A model generated the notes under the pieces. It made no database searches, was not told the origin of the DNA, and saw only the letters and a program-made list of their open reading frames with translations. Both the position numbers and the translations under genes were made by a program. A stretch of DNA of 64,000 nt, taken from the NCBI RefSeq assembly GCF_007096385.1, contig NZ_VJWL01000001.1, positions 1,273,488 through 1,337,487 on the forward strand. Direction: 5' to 3'. The stretch comes from Aliidiomarina halalkaliphila (GTDB lineage: Bacteria; Pseudomonadota; Gammaproteobacteria; Enterobacterales; Alteromonadaceae). Below are positions 35,861-46,839 of this stretch, piece after piece (position 1 is the first letter of the stretch; the number at the start of each line of letters is the position of its first letter).

Positions 35861-37285
35861 TTACTTTTTCTTGGCTTTCTTGTTCGGTAAATCGGTAATC
35901 GACCCTTCGTAGATCTCAGCCGCTAAACCAACTGACTCATGCAGGGTTGGGTGCGCGTGAATGGTCAACGCGATATCTTCTGCATCGGCGCCCATTTCAA
36001 TCGCTAAACATACCTCACCGAGCAATTCGCCCGCATGCGAACCGACCATAGCACCACCAATAATCCGATCGTTGTCTTTGTCAAAGATCAGCTTGGTGAA
36101 ACCATTGGTTGCGCCAGAGGCAATCGCACGACCTGAAGCAGACCAAGGGAAGGTTACTGCTTCGTAGTTCAGTCCCTGCTCTTTCGCTTCTTTCTCGGTC
36201 AGACCTGCCCACGCCACTTCTGGATCCGTATACGCAATAGATGGGATCACTTTCGGATCGAAGTAGTGCTTCATACCAGAAATCACTTCAGCAGCCACAT
36301 GACCTTCATGAACGGCTTTGTGGGCCAGCATCGGTTGCCCAACGATATCGCCAATAGCGAAGATATGCTTCACGTTGGTACGCATTTGCTTGTCGACTTC
36401 GATAAAGCCACGGTCGGTTACTTCCACACCGGCTTTTTCTGCGCCAAGCTTTTTACCGTTTGGCGTGCGACCTACCGCAACCAGCACGGCGTCGTATTTC
36501 ACCGGCTTCTCAGGCGCATTCTTGCCTTCGAAGGTAACGTAAATACCGTCTTTCTTGGCTTCAACGTCGGTTACTTTGGTTTCCAACATGATGTTGTCGA
36601 ACTTCGACTTCATCTCTTTGGTAAACACTTTAATGATGTCTTTGTCGGCCGCTGGAATGAGCTGGTCCATAAACTCAACCACATCCAGGCTTGAGCCTAA
36701 GGCTTTATACACACAGCCCATTTCTAAACCGATAATGCCACCGCCGAGTACCAACATTTTCTTGGGAACAAACGGTAATTCAAGGGCATCGGTTGAATCC
36801 CATACGCGCTCGTCATCATGTGGGATAAATGGCAATTCAACGGGCTGAGAACCTGCCGCGATAATCGCGTGCTCAAATTTGATCACGGTGTCTTTATCGC
36901 CAGATACTTTCAGCTCGTTAGAGCCCGTGAATTCACCTTTACCAGTCACTACCTGCACTTTACGCATCTTACTCATTTGCGACAAACCGCCGGTAAGTTG
37001 GCTGATCACTTTGTTTTTGTGATCACGGACTTTATCCAAATCGATTTTCGCATCGCCAAAACTCACACCCGCGTCGCCGAGGTGCTTGGCGTCTTCAATG
37101 TGCTTCGCTAGGTGCAGCAGTGCTTTTGATGGGATACAACCTACGTTTAAGCACACACCACCTAAGGTGCTGTAGCGCTCAACAAGGACGACGTCCAACC
37201 CTAAGTCTGCAGCACGGAACGCTGCTGAATAGCCACCAGGACCGGCGCCTAAGACCACGACCTGCGTTTTAATTTCGTTGCTCAT
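35861..37285 (-). CDS. lpd: Dihydrolipoyl dehydrogenase (E3)
   Basis: FAD enzyme that reoxidises the lipoyl groups of pyruvate and 2-oxoglutarate dehydrogenase complexes, passing electrons to NAD. The 474-residue product shows the FAD-binding GAGPGGYSAAFRAADLG, the redox-active disulfide GGVCLNVGCIPSK near 43-55, the NAD-binding GGGIIGLEMG near 182, the second FAD motif FAIGDIV near 310 and the C-terminal active-site HAHPTLHES near 444. The C-terminus ends in a basic KKAKKK tail, as in E. coli. Last gene of the operon, 92 nt after aceF. Confidence 0.97.
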   Translation of the reverse strand: MSNEIKTQVVVLGAGPGGYSAAFRAADLGLDVVLVERYSTLGGVCLNVGCIPSKALLHLAKHIEDAKHLGDAGVSFGDAKIDLDKVRDHKNKVISQLTGGLSQMSKMRKVQVVTGKGEFTGSNELKVSGDKDTVIKFEHAIIAAGSQPVELPFIPHDDERVWDSTDALELPFVPKKMLVLGGGIIGLEMGCVYKALGSSLDVVEFMDQLIPAADKDIIKVFTKEMKSKFDNIMLETKVTDVEAKKDGIYVTFEGKNAPEKPVKYDAVLVAVGRTPNGKKLGAEKAGVEVTDRGFIEVDKQMRTNVKHIFAIGDIVGQPMLAHKAVHEGHVAAEVISGMKHYFDPKVIPSIAYTDPEVAWAGLTEKEAKEQGLNYEAVTFPWSASGRAIASGATNGFTKLIFDKDNDRIIGGAMVGSHAGELLGEVCLAIEMGADAEDIALTIHAHPTLHESVGLAAEIYEGSITDLPNKKAKKK

Positions 37286-37377
37286 GATTACCCCTATCCG
37301 TTTTTGCTAGCTGCTGCGCCAGCATGACGAGTCAAATTCGCGCGATATTGTACCGAGATTTCCTCGGTACGTCTTGT

Positions 37378-39135
37378 CTAGAGAATGATTTTCCGAATAT
37401 CTGACAATACGCTGCTCAGATACACAGTGAAACGTGCCGCTAAAGCGCCGTCAATGACACGATGGTCGTATGACAGACTTAACGGTAAAGTGAGCCGTGG
37501 CTCAAACTCTTTGCCGTTCCACACCGGCTTCATATCACTTTTCGAAACACCCAAAATGGCCACTTCTGGCGCATTCACAATAGGTGTAAACGCCGTGCCG
37601 CCAATCCCACCGAGGCTCGAGATTGAGAAACAGCCGCCTTGCATATCTGCCGCTTTCAATTTGCCATCCCGAGCTCTAAGGCTTACATCGGTAAGCTCTC
37701 GTGATAATTCGATAATGCCTTTCTTATCCACATCACGAATCACCGGAACCACAAGACCATTCGGTGTATCCACCGCGATACCAATATGCACGTACTTTTT
37801 CAGCACGAGTCGCTCGCCGTCTTCGTGAAGTGACGAGTTAAATACTGGAAACTCTTGGAGTGCCTTCGCCACCGCTTTCATGATGAACACTAAAGGTGTG
37901 AACTTCACATCGGCTTTACGCTTGGCTAGTTGCTCATTCTCCGCCTTGCGGAAGGCTTCCAATTCCGTGATATCGGCGTCGTCAAATTGCGTCACATGAG
38001 GGATAGTCACCCAGTTGCGATGCAAGTTTGGCCCTGAAATACGTTGAATCCGCGTCAGCTCCACTTCTTCAACTTCACCGAACTTACTAAAATCAACTTT
38101 CGGCTGAGCAATCACTTGCAAGCCACCAGTGCCACCCGTGTTCGCAGCGGCCGACGCTTTCGGACGCGACAGTTCGTACTTCACGTACTCTTGCACGTCT
38201 TCTTTTAGAATCCGGGCTTTCGGGCCAGAGCCTTTGACTTGGCTTAGATCAACACCAAACTCACGGGCCACTCGGCGCACGGCTGGTGAAGCATGCACCA
38301 AGCCCTCGGTTTTGCCCTTGCGGCCTAGCGGGTGATCAGGCACCGGGGGATCCCGACGCTCTGAACGGCCTTCGCTCGACTCATCAGATGTCGACTCTGA
38401 CTTCGATTCCGCTTTCGACTCGGCTTTCGCGTCGTCTTTGCTGGTATCTTTCTCGTCTTCGCTATCGTCGGCATCATCCGCGCCAGCAATCTCCAACTCT
38501 AATACTAATGAACCTTCGCTGACTTTATCGCCCACTTTCACTTTCAGCGACTTCACCTTACCCGCTTTCGGACTCGGTACGTCCATCGTGGCTTTGTCCG
38601 TTTCTAAGGTAATCAGGCCGTCTTCTTCCGACACCTCATCACCTTCACTGACCAGCACTTCGATCACGTCCACTTCACCAGAATCACCGATATCCGGTAC
38701 TTTGACTTCAATTACTTCGGTGCTACCCGACGATTTTTTCTTACTCGTCTCAGCTTTAGGTGCCGACTTTTCTTCTTTGTCGTTACCCTGATCACCGCTG
38801 TTCTTTGTGTCTTCTTCTTGGTCGCTAGAGTCGTCGCTGGCAGCGTCGTCGGCTTTCGCCTCTGAATCGCTGTCGCTTGCTTCATCACTGTCAGCGTCAG
38901 CAGCTTCAATCAACGCCAGCAGATCGCCTTCGCTAATTTTGTCGCCCACCTTCACTTTCAGGCTTTTTACCTTGCCTGCGAATGGCGCAGGGATATCCAT
39001 AGATGCTTTGTCGCTTTCTACTGTAACTAACGACTCTTCTGCATCAATGCTATCGCCTTCGCTCACCAAGATTTCGATAACTTCAACACCTTCCCCACCT
39101 ACGTCGGGAACTAAAACTTCTTTTGCATCAGCCAT
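37378..39135 (-). CDS. aceF: Pyruvate dehydrogenase E2, dihydrolipoyl acetyltransferase
   Basis: Core of the pyruvate dehydrogenase complex. The 585-residue product has two lipoyl domains, with lipoylated lysines in VESDKASMD (near 43) and LETDKATMD (near 184). E. coli has three. The linkers are very acidic and Ser/Asp/Lys/Glu-rich, unlike the Ala/Pro linkers of E. coli. The E1/E3-binding domain [24 protein letters not shown] lies near 280, and the acyltransferase domain ends with the catalytic [14 protein letters not shown] near 555. Start at 39135 is 10 nt after aceE. The acidic linkers fit adaptation to salty surroundings, an inference. Confidence 0.96.
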   Translation of the reverse strand: MADAKEVLVPDVGGEGVEVIEILVSEGDSIDAEESLVTVESDKASMDIPAPFAGKVKSLKVKVGDKISEGDLLALIEAADADSDEASDSDSEAKADDAASDDSSDQEEDTKNSGDQGNDKEEKSAPKAETSKKKSSGSTEVIEVKVPDIGDSGEVDVIEVLVSEGDEVSEEDGLITLETDKATMDVPSPKAGKVKSLKVKVGDKVSEGSLVLELEIAGADDADDSEDEKDTSKDDAKAESKAESKSESTSDESSEGRSERRDPPVPDHPLGRKGKTEGLVHASPAVRRVAREFGVDLSQVKGSGPKARILKEDVQEYVKYELSRPKASAAANTGGTGGLQVIAQPKVDFSKFGEVEEVELTRIQRISGPNLHRNWVTIPHVTQFDDADITELEAFRKAENEQLAKRKADVKFTPLVFIMKAVAKALQEFPVFNSSLHEDGERLVLKKYVHIGIAVDTPNGLVVPVIRDVDKKGIIELSRELTDVSLRARDGKLKAADMQGGCFSISSLGGIGGTAFTPIVNAPEVAILGVSKSDMKPVWNGKEFEPRLTLPLSLSYDHRVIDGALAARFTVYLSSVLSDIRKIIL

Positions 39136-39145
39136 GAGTCGCTCC

Positions 39146-41824
39146 TTACGCGTAGAGTGGGTTCATTTTGTCGGTATCGATACCGAAATCTTTGATCGCT
39201 TTCGCCACCACTTTCTTATCGATATCGCCCGCTTTGGCCAATTCAGCCAAGGCCGCAATCACCACATACTCCGCATTCACTTCAAAGTGACGGCGTAAGT
39301 TTTCGCGGCTGTCCGAGCGACCGAAACCATCGGTACCCAGTACACGATATGGCCCTGGCACCCAAGCGCGTACTTGATCTGCGTACAGCTTCATATAATC
39401 CGTTGCCGCAATCACCGGGCCTTTGCCCTGCTCAAGCGATTTGGTGATGTAGGCCACTTTCTCTTTCTTGGTTGGGTTGAGCATGTTGTAGCGCTCGACA
39501 TCCAAGCCATCCCGCGCCAACTCGTTGAATGAGGTTGCGCTAAAGACGGTGGCGTTAATATCAAACTGTTCGGCCAAGATAGAAGCCGCTTTGCGTACTT
39601 CATTCAAGATCGTACCTGAGCCCATCAAGCGCACTTCGCCTTTGGCTTTGGTTTTACCGCTCTTGGCTTTTACTTCATCCAGTTTGTACACACCGCGCAA
39701 GATACCTTCTTCAATGCCGTCTTGCATCTCTGGCTGCTTGTAGTTCTCGTTCATCACGGTGATGTAATAGAACACGTTCTCTTGCTCAGCGAACATGCGA
39801 CGCATACCGTCTTGAACGATCACTGCCACTTCATAGCCGTAAGTTGGGTCATAGCTCACACAATTCGGCACAGTACCGAAGTGCAATAAGCTGTGGCCAT
39901 CTTGGTGTTGTAAACCTTCGCCGTTCAGGGTTGTTCGACCTGCAGTACCACCAATCAAGAAGCCCCGTGCCTGGCTATCGCCGGCGGCCCACACTAAATC
40001 ACCCACACGTTGGAAACCAAACATCGAGTAATAGATGTACACCGGAATCATCGGCTCATCGTTGGTGGAGTAACTAGTTCCAGCCGCCACCCACGATGCC
40101 ATGGCGCCAAGTTCGTTAATCCCTTCTTGCAATACCTGACCTTTTTTATCTTCACGATAATAGGCCACTTGGTCTGCATCTTGCGGCGTATATTTTTGCC
40201 CTTGCGACGAGTAGATCCCCACCTGACGGAATAAGCCTTCCATACCAAAGGTACGCGCCTCGTCTGGAATAATCGGGACCACGCGTTGGCCAATTTTCTT
40301 GTCTTTCAACATGGCGGTAAGCACCCGCACAAAGGCCATGGTGGTAGAGATTTCCCGGTCGCCTGAACCTTTCAGCACAGCTTCGAAAGCCTTGAGGCCT
40401 GGTACTTCAAGCTCTTTGTCAGTTTGCGCGCGACGCACTGGCATAAAGCCACCGAGTTTTTCCCGACGCTCGCGCAAATACTTCAGCTCTTCGCTGTCTT
40501 CTTCAAACTTGTAGTAAGGAATATCTTCCAAATCACTATCTTTGATGGGAATATTAAAACGATCGCGGAAGTGTTTGATGGCTTCAACATCCATCTTCTT
40601 CACTTGGTGGGCAACGTTTTTCCCTTCACCGGCAGCACCCATGCCATAACCTTTCACGGTCTTAGCAAGAATGACCTGCGGACGGCCCTTGGTGTTTACG
40701 GCTTTGTGATACGCCGCATACACTTTCACCGGATCGTGACCACCACGGTTTAGACGCCAGATATCTTCGTCGGATAAGTTCGCCACCATGGCTTTGGTTT
40801 CTTCAGTTTTACCAAAGAAGTGCTCGCGAGTGTAAGCGCCACCTTTGGCTTTGTAGTTCTGGTACTCACCATCCACGCTATCTTGCATAATTTCTGCAAG
40901 CTTGCCTTCGGTATCCCGGTATAGCAACGGATCCCAATAGCGACCCCATATCACTTTGATCACTTCCCAGCCAGCACCACGGAATGTGCCTTCCAGTTCT
41001 TGGATGATCTTACCGTTACCGCGCACCGGTCCATCTAAGCGTTGCAGGTTACAATTCACAATAAAGGTCAAGTTATCTAAGCCTTCACGGGTTGCAAGAC
41101 CGATGGCACCTAAGCTTTCTGGCTCATCCACTTCGCCATCACCGAGGAAGCAGTACACGCGCTGGTTCGAACAGTCTTTAATGCCACGATCCGTGAGGTA
41201 CTTTAAGAAACGTGCGGTGTAGATCGCCTGAATCGGGCCAAGGCCCATAGATACAGTCGGGAATTGCCAAAAATCAGGCATGAGCTTTGGATGCGGGTAG
41301 CTCGATAAGCCATCGCCATCCACTTCCTGACGGAATTTATCCAACTGCTCTTCGGTCATGCGCCCTTCTAGAAAAGCGCGCGCATAAATACCAGGTGATA
41401 CGTGACCTTGGATAAAGAGGAAATCGCCACCGTCTTCGCCTGGGGCGCGGAAGAAGTGGTTAAAGCCAACATCGTAAATCATCGCAGAAGACGCGAAGCT
41501 GGAAATATGCCCGCCAAGCTCGAGATCTTTCTTCGAGGCGCGCAATACCATTGCCAATGCATTCCAGCGAATCGCCGCGCGAATACGAGCTTCTAGGGTA
41601 TGGTCCCCTGGCATCACTGGCTCTTGGCTCACTGGAATGGTGTTCAGGTACGCCGTGGTCGGCTGATACGGCAGGTACGCACCGCTCCGACGAGCTTTAT
41701 CAATAAGCTGCTCGAGGATAAAGTGGGCGCGCTCTGGGCCTTCGGCATCAAGAACCGCTTCGAGGGCGTCAAGCCACTCTAACGTTTCTTGCTGATCGAT
41801 ATCGTTACTCTGTAAATCTGCCAT
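39146..41824 (-). CDS. aceE: Pyruvate dehydrogenase E1 component, homodimeric
   Basis: Thiamine-diphosphate enzyme that decarboxylates pyruvate and acetylates the lipoyl groups of E2. The 892-residue length is normal (E. coli 887). The thiamine-binding motif starts [12 protein letters not shown] near 230 and ends [14 protein letters not shown] near 262; the C-terminal domain includes [28 protein letters not shown]. The gene lies 26 nt after pdhR and just before aceF, in the standard operon order. Confidence 0.97.
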   Translation of the reverse strand: MADLQSNDIDQQETLEWLDALEAVLDAEGPERAHFILEQLIDKARRSGAYLPYQPTTAYLNTIPVSQEPVMPGDHTLEARIRAAIRWNALAMVLRASKKDLELGGHISSFASSAMIYDVGFNHFFRAPGEDGGDFLFIQGHVSPGIYARAFLEGRMTEEQLDKFRQEVDGDGLSSYPHPKLMPDFWQFPTVSMGLGPIQAIYTARFLKYLTDRGIKDCSNQRVYCFLGDGEVDEPESLGAIGLATREGLDNLTFIVNCNLQRLDGPVRGNGKIIQELEGTFRGAGWEVIKVIWGRYWDPLLYRDTEGKLAEIMQDSVDGEYQNYKAKGGAYTREHFFGKTEETKAMVANLSDEDIWRLNRGGHDPVKVYAAYHKAVNTKGRPQVILAKTVKGYGMGAAGEGKNVAHQVKKMDVEAIKHFRDRFNIPIKDSDLEDIPYYKFEEDSEELKYLRERREKLGGFMPVRRAQTDKELEVPGLKAFEAVLKGSGDREISTTMAFVRVLTAMLKDKKIGQRVVPIIPDEARTFGMEGLFRQVGIYSSQGQKYTPQDADQVAYYREDKKGQVLQEGINELGAMASWVAAGTSYSTNDEPMIPVYIYYSMFGFQRVGDLVWAAGDSQARGFLIGGTAGRTTLNGEGLQHQDGHSLLHFGTVPNCVSYDPTYGYEVAVIVQDGMRRMFAEQENVFYYITVMNENYKQPEMQDGIEEGILRGVYKLDEVKAKSGKTKAKGEVRLMGSGTILNEVRKAASILAEQFDINATVFSATSFNELARDGLDVERYNMLNPTKKEKVAYITKSLEQGKGPVIAATDYMKLYADQVRAWVPGPYRVLGTDGFGRSDSRENLRRHFEVNAEYVVIAALAELAKAGDIDKKVVAKAIKDFGIDTDKMNPLYA

Positions 41825-41850
41825 AAACTTTCCTTTCTCTCCAAAGGATC

Positions 41851-42606
41851 TCAGGGTTCATTCCGGCGCAGCGATCGCTGCAAACGGGTGTGTTCCCGGT
41901 TAATCTGCAATAAAGTTCGCTCAATATACGCAAGATGCTCATGACAAGCATCGCGTGCCTGCTCTGGCTCTCGTGCGCATATCGCATCAACGATTGCTTT
42001 TCGGTGAACATGAAGCTGGTCACGAATATCACTTCGCTCCAACAACACCTCAAGGTTTCGTCGCATATTTTCTTGGAGGAGTCCGCGCATGCCTCGCACT
42101 AAATGCAACAACACCACATTGTGGGATGCTTCAGCTATTGTAGTGTAGAACATCATTAAGGCATCGGCTTGCGCCGCTACTTCTGCTTGACGCACCTCTT
42201 GAAGGGCGGCAAAGGTGGCCTCAATACGCTGTAGATCGGTATCCGTACCACGCATGGCCGCATAAAATGCAGACACGCCTTCTAGCGCGTGGCGAAACTC
42301 CAACAAATCAAACTGTGACTCAGGATGACGGGCAAGTAATTCGAACAGGGGATCGGTTACTTCGGTAGCGAGACCGCCACGAACATAAGTACCGCCCCCT
42401 TGCTTGCGGGTCACTAAGCCTTTTGCTTCTAGCTTTTGAATGGCCTCACGAAGGGATGGACGTGACACAGCAAAACGGGCCGCCAGCTCACGCTCCGATG
42501 GGAGTCGTTCGCCTGCAGCCCAAGTTCCGTCTACAATCATCGACTCCATTTGAGTGACAATCATATCGGATAATTTGGTGTGTGCTATCCGTTCAATAGT
42601 ATTCAT
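41851..42606 (-). CDS. pdhR: Pyruvate dehydrogenase complex repressor PdhR
   Basis: GntR/FadR-family repressor released by pyruvate. The 251-residue product has an N-terminal winged helix (ERLPSERELAARFAVSRPSLREAIQKLEAKGLVTRKQGGGTYV, about 39-81) and a C-terminal helical FCD ligand domain with conserved histidines (EASHNVVLLHLVRGMR and HVHRKAIVDAI). It is the first gene of the operon and has a perfect PdhR-type operator 23 nt before its start, so autoregulation is very likely. Confidence 0.96.
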   Translation of the reverse strand: MNTIERIAHTKLSDMIVTQMESMIVDGTWAAGERLPSERELAARFAVSRPSLREAIQKLEAKGLVTRKQGGGTYVRGGLATEVTDPLFELLARHPESQFDLLEFRHALEGVSAFYAAMRGTDTDLQRIEATFAALQEVRQAEVAAQADALMMFYTTIAEASHNVVLLHLVRGMRGLLQENMRRNLEVLLERSDIRDQLHVHRKAIVDAICAREPEQARDACHEHLAYIERTLLQINREHTRLQRSLRRNEP

Positions 42607-42628
42607 TCACCTTGGCCATCCGCTGTAA

Positions 42629-42643
42629 ATTGGTCTTACCAAT
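42629..42643. promoter_or_regulatory. PdhR operator
   Basis: ATTGGT-CTT-ACCAAT is a perfect match to the E. coli PdhR box (ATTGGTnnnACCAAT); the dyad extends to AAATTGGTCTTACCAATTT. It lies just downstream of the -10 box at 42659-42664, about where transcription should begin, as in E. coli pdhR. Confidence 0.9.
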
Positions 42644-42658
42644 TTACCGTTAATGACC

Positions 42659-42664
42659 ATTATA
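42659..42664 (-). promoter_or_regulatory. -10 box of the pdhR operon promoter
   Basis: A perfect TATAAT on the minus strand, 53 nt before the pdhR start and immediately upstream of the PdhR operator. No good -35 hexamer is seen 16-18 nt further upstream, so an activator or weak -35 is likely. Confidence 0.6.
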
Positions 42665-42714
42665 GACACAACCAACAAAAATAACTAGCCCCAGTGGCCT
42701 GACCTCTCCACCCT

Positions 42715-42964
42715 GTACCCAACGCACCGCTTTGACCGCAGACTCCGATGATGTAGCTAGCCTCGCGACGTGGCGAAGGGGTTAGGCTCCTGAGGGACGC
42801 CGTGAATCCGTCCGTGGGGCTTGGGCGCAGACTCCGATAACGTAGCGAGCCTCGCGACGCGGCGAAGGAATACACCTTGTCACGGACGCTGCAAGTCCTT
42901 CCATGGACGCTCGGCCTCGGCATCCATGCCTCGGACGCCCTGACAAGGTGTATTCCTCCCCCAC
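42715..42964. repeat. Family B palindromic repeat, locus 3
   Basis: Starts with GTACCCAACGCACCGC as at 29.9 kb. It contains one truncated unit (about 42740-42827, with GACGCCGTGAATCCGTCCG) and a full one. In the full unit the arms GGAATACACCTTGTCACGG (42867-42885) and CCCTGACAAGGTGTATTCC (42938-42956) pair at 18 of 19 positions. The enclosed core GACGCTGCAAGTCC...GGCATCCATGCC is nearly identical to locus 1, although the arms differ. Lies between ampE and the pdhR promoter; ORFs drawn through it are not credible. Confidence 0.85.
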
Positions 42965-43012
42965 ATCCAGCACTCCTCCACCGGAATAAAAAAAACACAC
43001 CGTTACGAAAAA

Positions 43013-43673
43013 TAAATAGAGGTTTTCTGACAAGCCAGCTCACCCAAACCAAAAGCGCAGGCAGAAACTTCGAGAGCAAGGCATAATCAGGCCGATTGAG
43101 GGAGCGTACCTTGATGGTATGTGACCGATTGAGCTTTAATTATAACGCAGCTATCGGAGCTTTCTGACAAGCCAGAGCCAGAATCGAGTGAGGGAGCGTA
43201 CATAAAGTACGTGACCGAGTGAGTGAGGTCGGTAACGCAGCTAGTGGTGATGCCGGACAAGCCACCTCACCCAAACCAGAAGCGCAGGCCGGCGCGCCAA
43301 TAGCAAGGCACCGGCCGAATCGAGTGAGGGAGCGTACATAAAGTACGTGACCGAGTGAGTGAGGACGGTAACGCAGCTAGTGGTGATGCCGGACAAGCCA
43401 GCCCCACCAAACTAGAAGCGCAGGCAGAAACTTCGAGAGCAAGGCATAATCAGGCCGATTGAGGGAGCGTACACGAAGTACGTGACCGATTGAGGCCTGA
43501 TTATAACGCAGCTATCGGAGCTTTCTGACAAGCCAGCTCCACCAAACTAGAAGCGCAGGCAGAAACCTCTAGGGCAAGGCATAATTGAAGCGATTGAGGG
43601 AGCATACCTTGATGGTATGTGACCGATTGAGCTTTAATTATAACGCAGCCATAGAGGCTTTCTGACAAGCCAG
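43013..43673. repeat. Family A hairpin repeat array, locus 2
   Basis: A leading fragment (43013-43038), a full unit (43039-43175), a truncated unit (43176-43264) and three full units (43265-43401, 43402-43536, 43537-43673) of 135-137 bp. Middle arms: ATAATCAGGCC/GGCCTGATTAT in 43402-43536 and ATAATTGAAGC/GCTTTAATTAT in 43537-43673. Central loops are CATACC/GGTATG or CGTAC/GTACG. Outer arms begin CAGAAAC or CCGGCGC with matching partners. The unit at 43039 pairs a left arm of one type with a right arm of the other, so it looks recombinant. The array ends 1 nt before the ampE stop codon. Confidence 0.9.
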
Positions 43674-43674
43674 C

Positions 43675-44469
43675 TCAAAGAGCCCAGCCGAAGAGAGTGG
43701 CTACTGCTACTACCGCCAACAACAACACCATATTCCGCCGCACCAAATTCACCAACGCATCAGGCTCTGAGGTATGGTCGTCTTCTTCTGCCAATACTTC
43801 TTCGGCTCTGCTAGCAAGTTCGCCAAGCGTTCCCGGCGGATTCTGTACGCCTGCTGAGAAGGATTTTAGCCAATGTGGTAGCGCCCGTGAGAAATGGCCA
43901 ACCAATAAGAATCCAAATCCGGCGGCGCGCAGTGGCAGCCACTCTACCCATGCGAGTAATTTAGGTACGCTATCGGCACGGGCGCGCAGCAAGGTATACG
44001 CGAGTGCGCCAGCAGCACCGAAAATGGCAAACCAAAATGCAACCGCAAAGTAGAATCGGAAATTCAGCCATACGAGCTGTTGACCAATGGTCAGCTCGTC
44101 GTCGTTCACGTAGCGCAATTCATTGGCAAATTCTTTGCGTGCTTCTTCATCACCACGGTTGGCGGCAAGCAAGAATTGGCGTAAAGCGGTGCGCTGAGCA
44201 CGGCAGCCGATCGCTAAAGTCAGTACTAACACGTTGATAATCAGCATGGCCAGAATGCTGTTGGAAAGCCACAATAAAAACGCCAGCAAAATAGCCGGTG
44301 AAATTAATAAGAGTGGCCCTAATAGATCGTGTTGACGCCATGAGCCAAGTTGCTCATGATCACTTAACCACTGATCCCATCGATTTGCAGTAGGCTCGAG
44401 CTGCCATCCTTCCGGTGTAATGCGAAAGCGCTCAAGAATTAGTGCGATTAATAATGACAACACCACCAT
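43675..44469 (-). CDS. ampE: AmpE-like inner membrane protein
   Basis: 264-residue membrane protein following ampD. N-terminal VVLSLLIALILERFRITPEGW is the AmpE start, and four or so hydrophobic segments are visible (ISPAILLAFLLWLSNSILAML, FYFAVAFWFAIFGAAGALAYTLL, and a C-terminal VLLLAVVAVATLFGWAL). In E. coli it is encoded with AmpD and was proposed to sense cell-wall state linked to beta-lactamase induction; its biochemical role is not settled. It begins 6 nt after ampD, so the pair is an operon. The TGA stop lies within a CTCA sequence that is also the conserved junction of family A repeat units. Confidence 0.9.
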   Translation of the reverse strand: MVVLSLLIALILERFRITPEGWQLEPTANRWDQWLSDHEQLGSWRQHDLLGPLLLISPAILLAFLLWLSNSILAMLIINVLVLTLAIGCRAQRTALRQFLLAANRGDEEARKEFANELRYVNDDELTIGQQLVWLNFRFYFAVAFWFAIFGAAGALAYTLLRARADSVPKLLAWVEWLPLRAAGFGFLLVGHFSRALPHWLKSFSAGVQNPPGTLGELASRAEEVLAEEDDHTSEPDALVNLVRRNMVLLLAVVAVATLFGWAL

Positions 44470-44475
44470 AGTTGT

Positions 44476-45048
44476 TTACCCATCCTGTTTGGTCAACGCA
44501 GCAACTTGCTGCCGATAGTCATTCCAATTAAACGCTGGTCCGGGGTCGGTTTTTCGTCCGGGTGCGATATCCTCGTGCCCTGTGATATTGGTATTGCTAA
44601 TTTTAGGGTACTTTTGCTGCAATGCCACAGTTAATTGCGCAAGGGTTCGATACTGTTCATCAGTGTAGGGTGTGTGGTCGGTTCCCTCAAGTTCAACCCC
44701 GATGGAAAAATCATTACAACGGTCACGCCCACACCACGAAGACACCCCGGCATGCCACGCCCGCCGATTAAAATCCACGTACTGCTCAAGCTTTCCGTTG
44801 CGGCGAATGACCGCATGGGCGGACACTTTTAACCCAGCGATTTCTTGAAAGTACGGATGTACACTCGGATCCAGTGTGCCCATAAACAAATCAGTGATAT
44901 AAGGCCCGCCAAACTCGCCAGGCGGCAACGAAATACTGTGCACCACTAGCAAGGAGATATCGGCCTCGTCGGGCCGCTCGTCGGCATGCGGCGACGGGAA
45001 ATAGGTTGCTTGCGTGCAGCGGTGCTGGTCAATCGTCAGTGTTTCCAC
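44476..45048 (-). CDS. ampD: 1,6-anhydro-N-acetylmuramoyl-L-alanine amidase AmpD
   Basis: Cytoplasmic zinc amidase that recycles murein by removing the peptide from anhydromuropeptides. Zinc ligands are visible: His in LLVVHSISLPPGEFGGP, His in TGHEDIAPGRK and Asp in RKTDPGPAFNW. RAWHAGVSSWCGRDRCNDFSIGVELEGTD is the family core. I prefer the GTG at 45048 (190 residues) because GGGAGT lies at good spacing and length fits the family (E. coli 183). An ATG at 45102 would add 18 residues, and a still longer frame would run over the divergent gene. Followed by ampE at 6 nt. Confidence 0.93.
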   Translation of the reverse strand: METLTIDQHRCTQATYFPSPHADERPDEADISLLVVHSISLPPGEFGGPYITDLFMGTLDPSVHPYFQEIAGLKVSAHAVIRRNGKLEQYVDFNRRAWHAGVSSWCGRDRCNDFSIGVELEGTDHTPYTDEQYRTLAQLTVALQQKYPKISNTNITGHEDIAPGRKTDPGPAFNWNDYRQQVAALTKQDG

Positions 45049-45160
45049 GCGTACTCCCACGGATTCAGTTGCGTTATAAAAATGAACGAAATCAACATTC
45101 ATAGAGTAATTGAGGTATGATGCAATTTGTACCACAGATGTTCCCTCGGAGGATATGCAG

Positions 45161-45685
45161 ATGAGCTCCGACAACCCAAATCAAGATCAACCGCGCATGC
45201 TCGGCCGTGGCTTTGCCATCCTTGCATGGGTGAGTGTGTTTGCCGTGTTTTATCTGTTTTTCAATCACTACCTTGAACGCCAAAACAATCCGAATCAGGA
45301 AGTTGCGAGCTGGACGGAAGGCAATACGGCGGTGGTTGAGCTGCAACAAAACCGCGCGGGGCATTATCTGCTTAACGGAACGATTAACGGACGCGACGTA
45401 TCATTCCTGCTAGATACTGGCGCAACCCAAGTGGCAATTCCGGGGCGTTTAGCCGACGAGCTTGGAGTCAGCCGAGGTAATCGCGTACAGGTTCGCACCG
45501 CGAGCGGCATTGCCACTGCCTATCAAACCCGTATTGACGACCTCACCTTTGGTGACATTCGCTTACGTAATGTCTCCGCCACTATTGTTCCCGATTACGA
45601 TAGCTCACATATTCTGCTGGGCATGAGTGCCCTACGCGCGTTAGAATTCACCCAACGCGACGGCGTCCTCACAATTCGTCAGTGA
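45161..45685 (+). CDS. Membrane-anchored retropepsin-like aspartic protease
   Basis: The 174-residue product has one N-terminal membrane helix (GFAILAWVSVFAVFYLFF, about 15-32) and a periplasmic retropepsin fold with the active-site motif FLLDTGATQVAIP near 90-102 and the closing ILLGMSALRALEF near 155. One DTG per chain means activity would need a dimer, as in retroviral proteases. It resembles the TIGR02281 clan AA group. ATG at 45161 follows GGAGG by 9 nt; the ATG six bases earlier is too close to that site. It is divergent from ampD and upstream of nadC. Substrate unknown. Confidence 0.9.
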   Translation: MSSDNPNQDQPRMLGRGFAILAWVSVFAVFYLFFNHYLERQNNPNQEVASWTEGNTAVVELQQNRAGHYLLNGTINGRDVSFLLDTGATQVAIPGRLADELGVSRGNRVQVRTASGIATAYQTRIDDLTFGDIRLRNVSATIVPDYDSSHILLGMSALRALEFTQRDGVLTIRQ

Positions 45686-45733
45686 CGCGTTACCACCAGC
45701 GCACGCGCGTGTTCTAAACCTAAATGCATATGA

Positions 45734-46660
<927 letters not shown>

Positions 46661-46685
46661 CGCCTCATAGGTGTCTTACATCACC

Positions 46686-46719
46686 GCCATTGCCACGAAA
46701 TCAATTCGTTGGCAATGGC
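46686..46719. terminator. Hairpin between nadC and pilA
   Basis: Inverted repeat GCCATTGCCACGAA / TTCGTTGGCAATGGC (14 of 15 positions paired, one bulge) with loop ATCAA, 26 nt after the nadC stop. No long T run follows, so it may be a rho-dependent end or a 3' stabiliser. The ~120 bp after it must hold the pilA promoter, which I could not identify. Confidence 0.5.
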
Positions 46720-46839
46720 TGATTTAACCCCCTTCCGCTGTTCTATTTGCACTTAATCCGCTACATATTGAGTACCACCACGCAGGTCATGACCATACAC
46801 CACGTGGGTCTTTAAACTGATTGCCATGGAGGGCAGCTT

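Noticed and set aside
42660-43079. 139-codon ORF between pdhR and the array
   Set aside because: It runs through family B repeats; its composition reflects the palindromes and it overlaps the pdhR promoter region.
43013-43673. Possible CRISPR array because of regular repeats
   Set aside because: The period is about 137 bp, units are imperfect hairpins without unique spacers, and no cas gene is near.
46661-46839. Sigma-54 promoter for pilA
   Set aside because: A TGGCA occurs, but there is no properly spaced TTGC -12 element.
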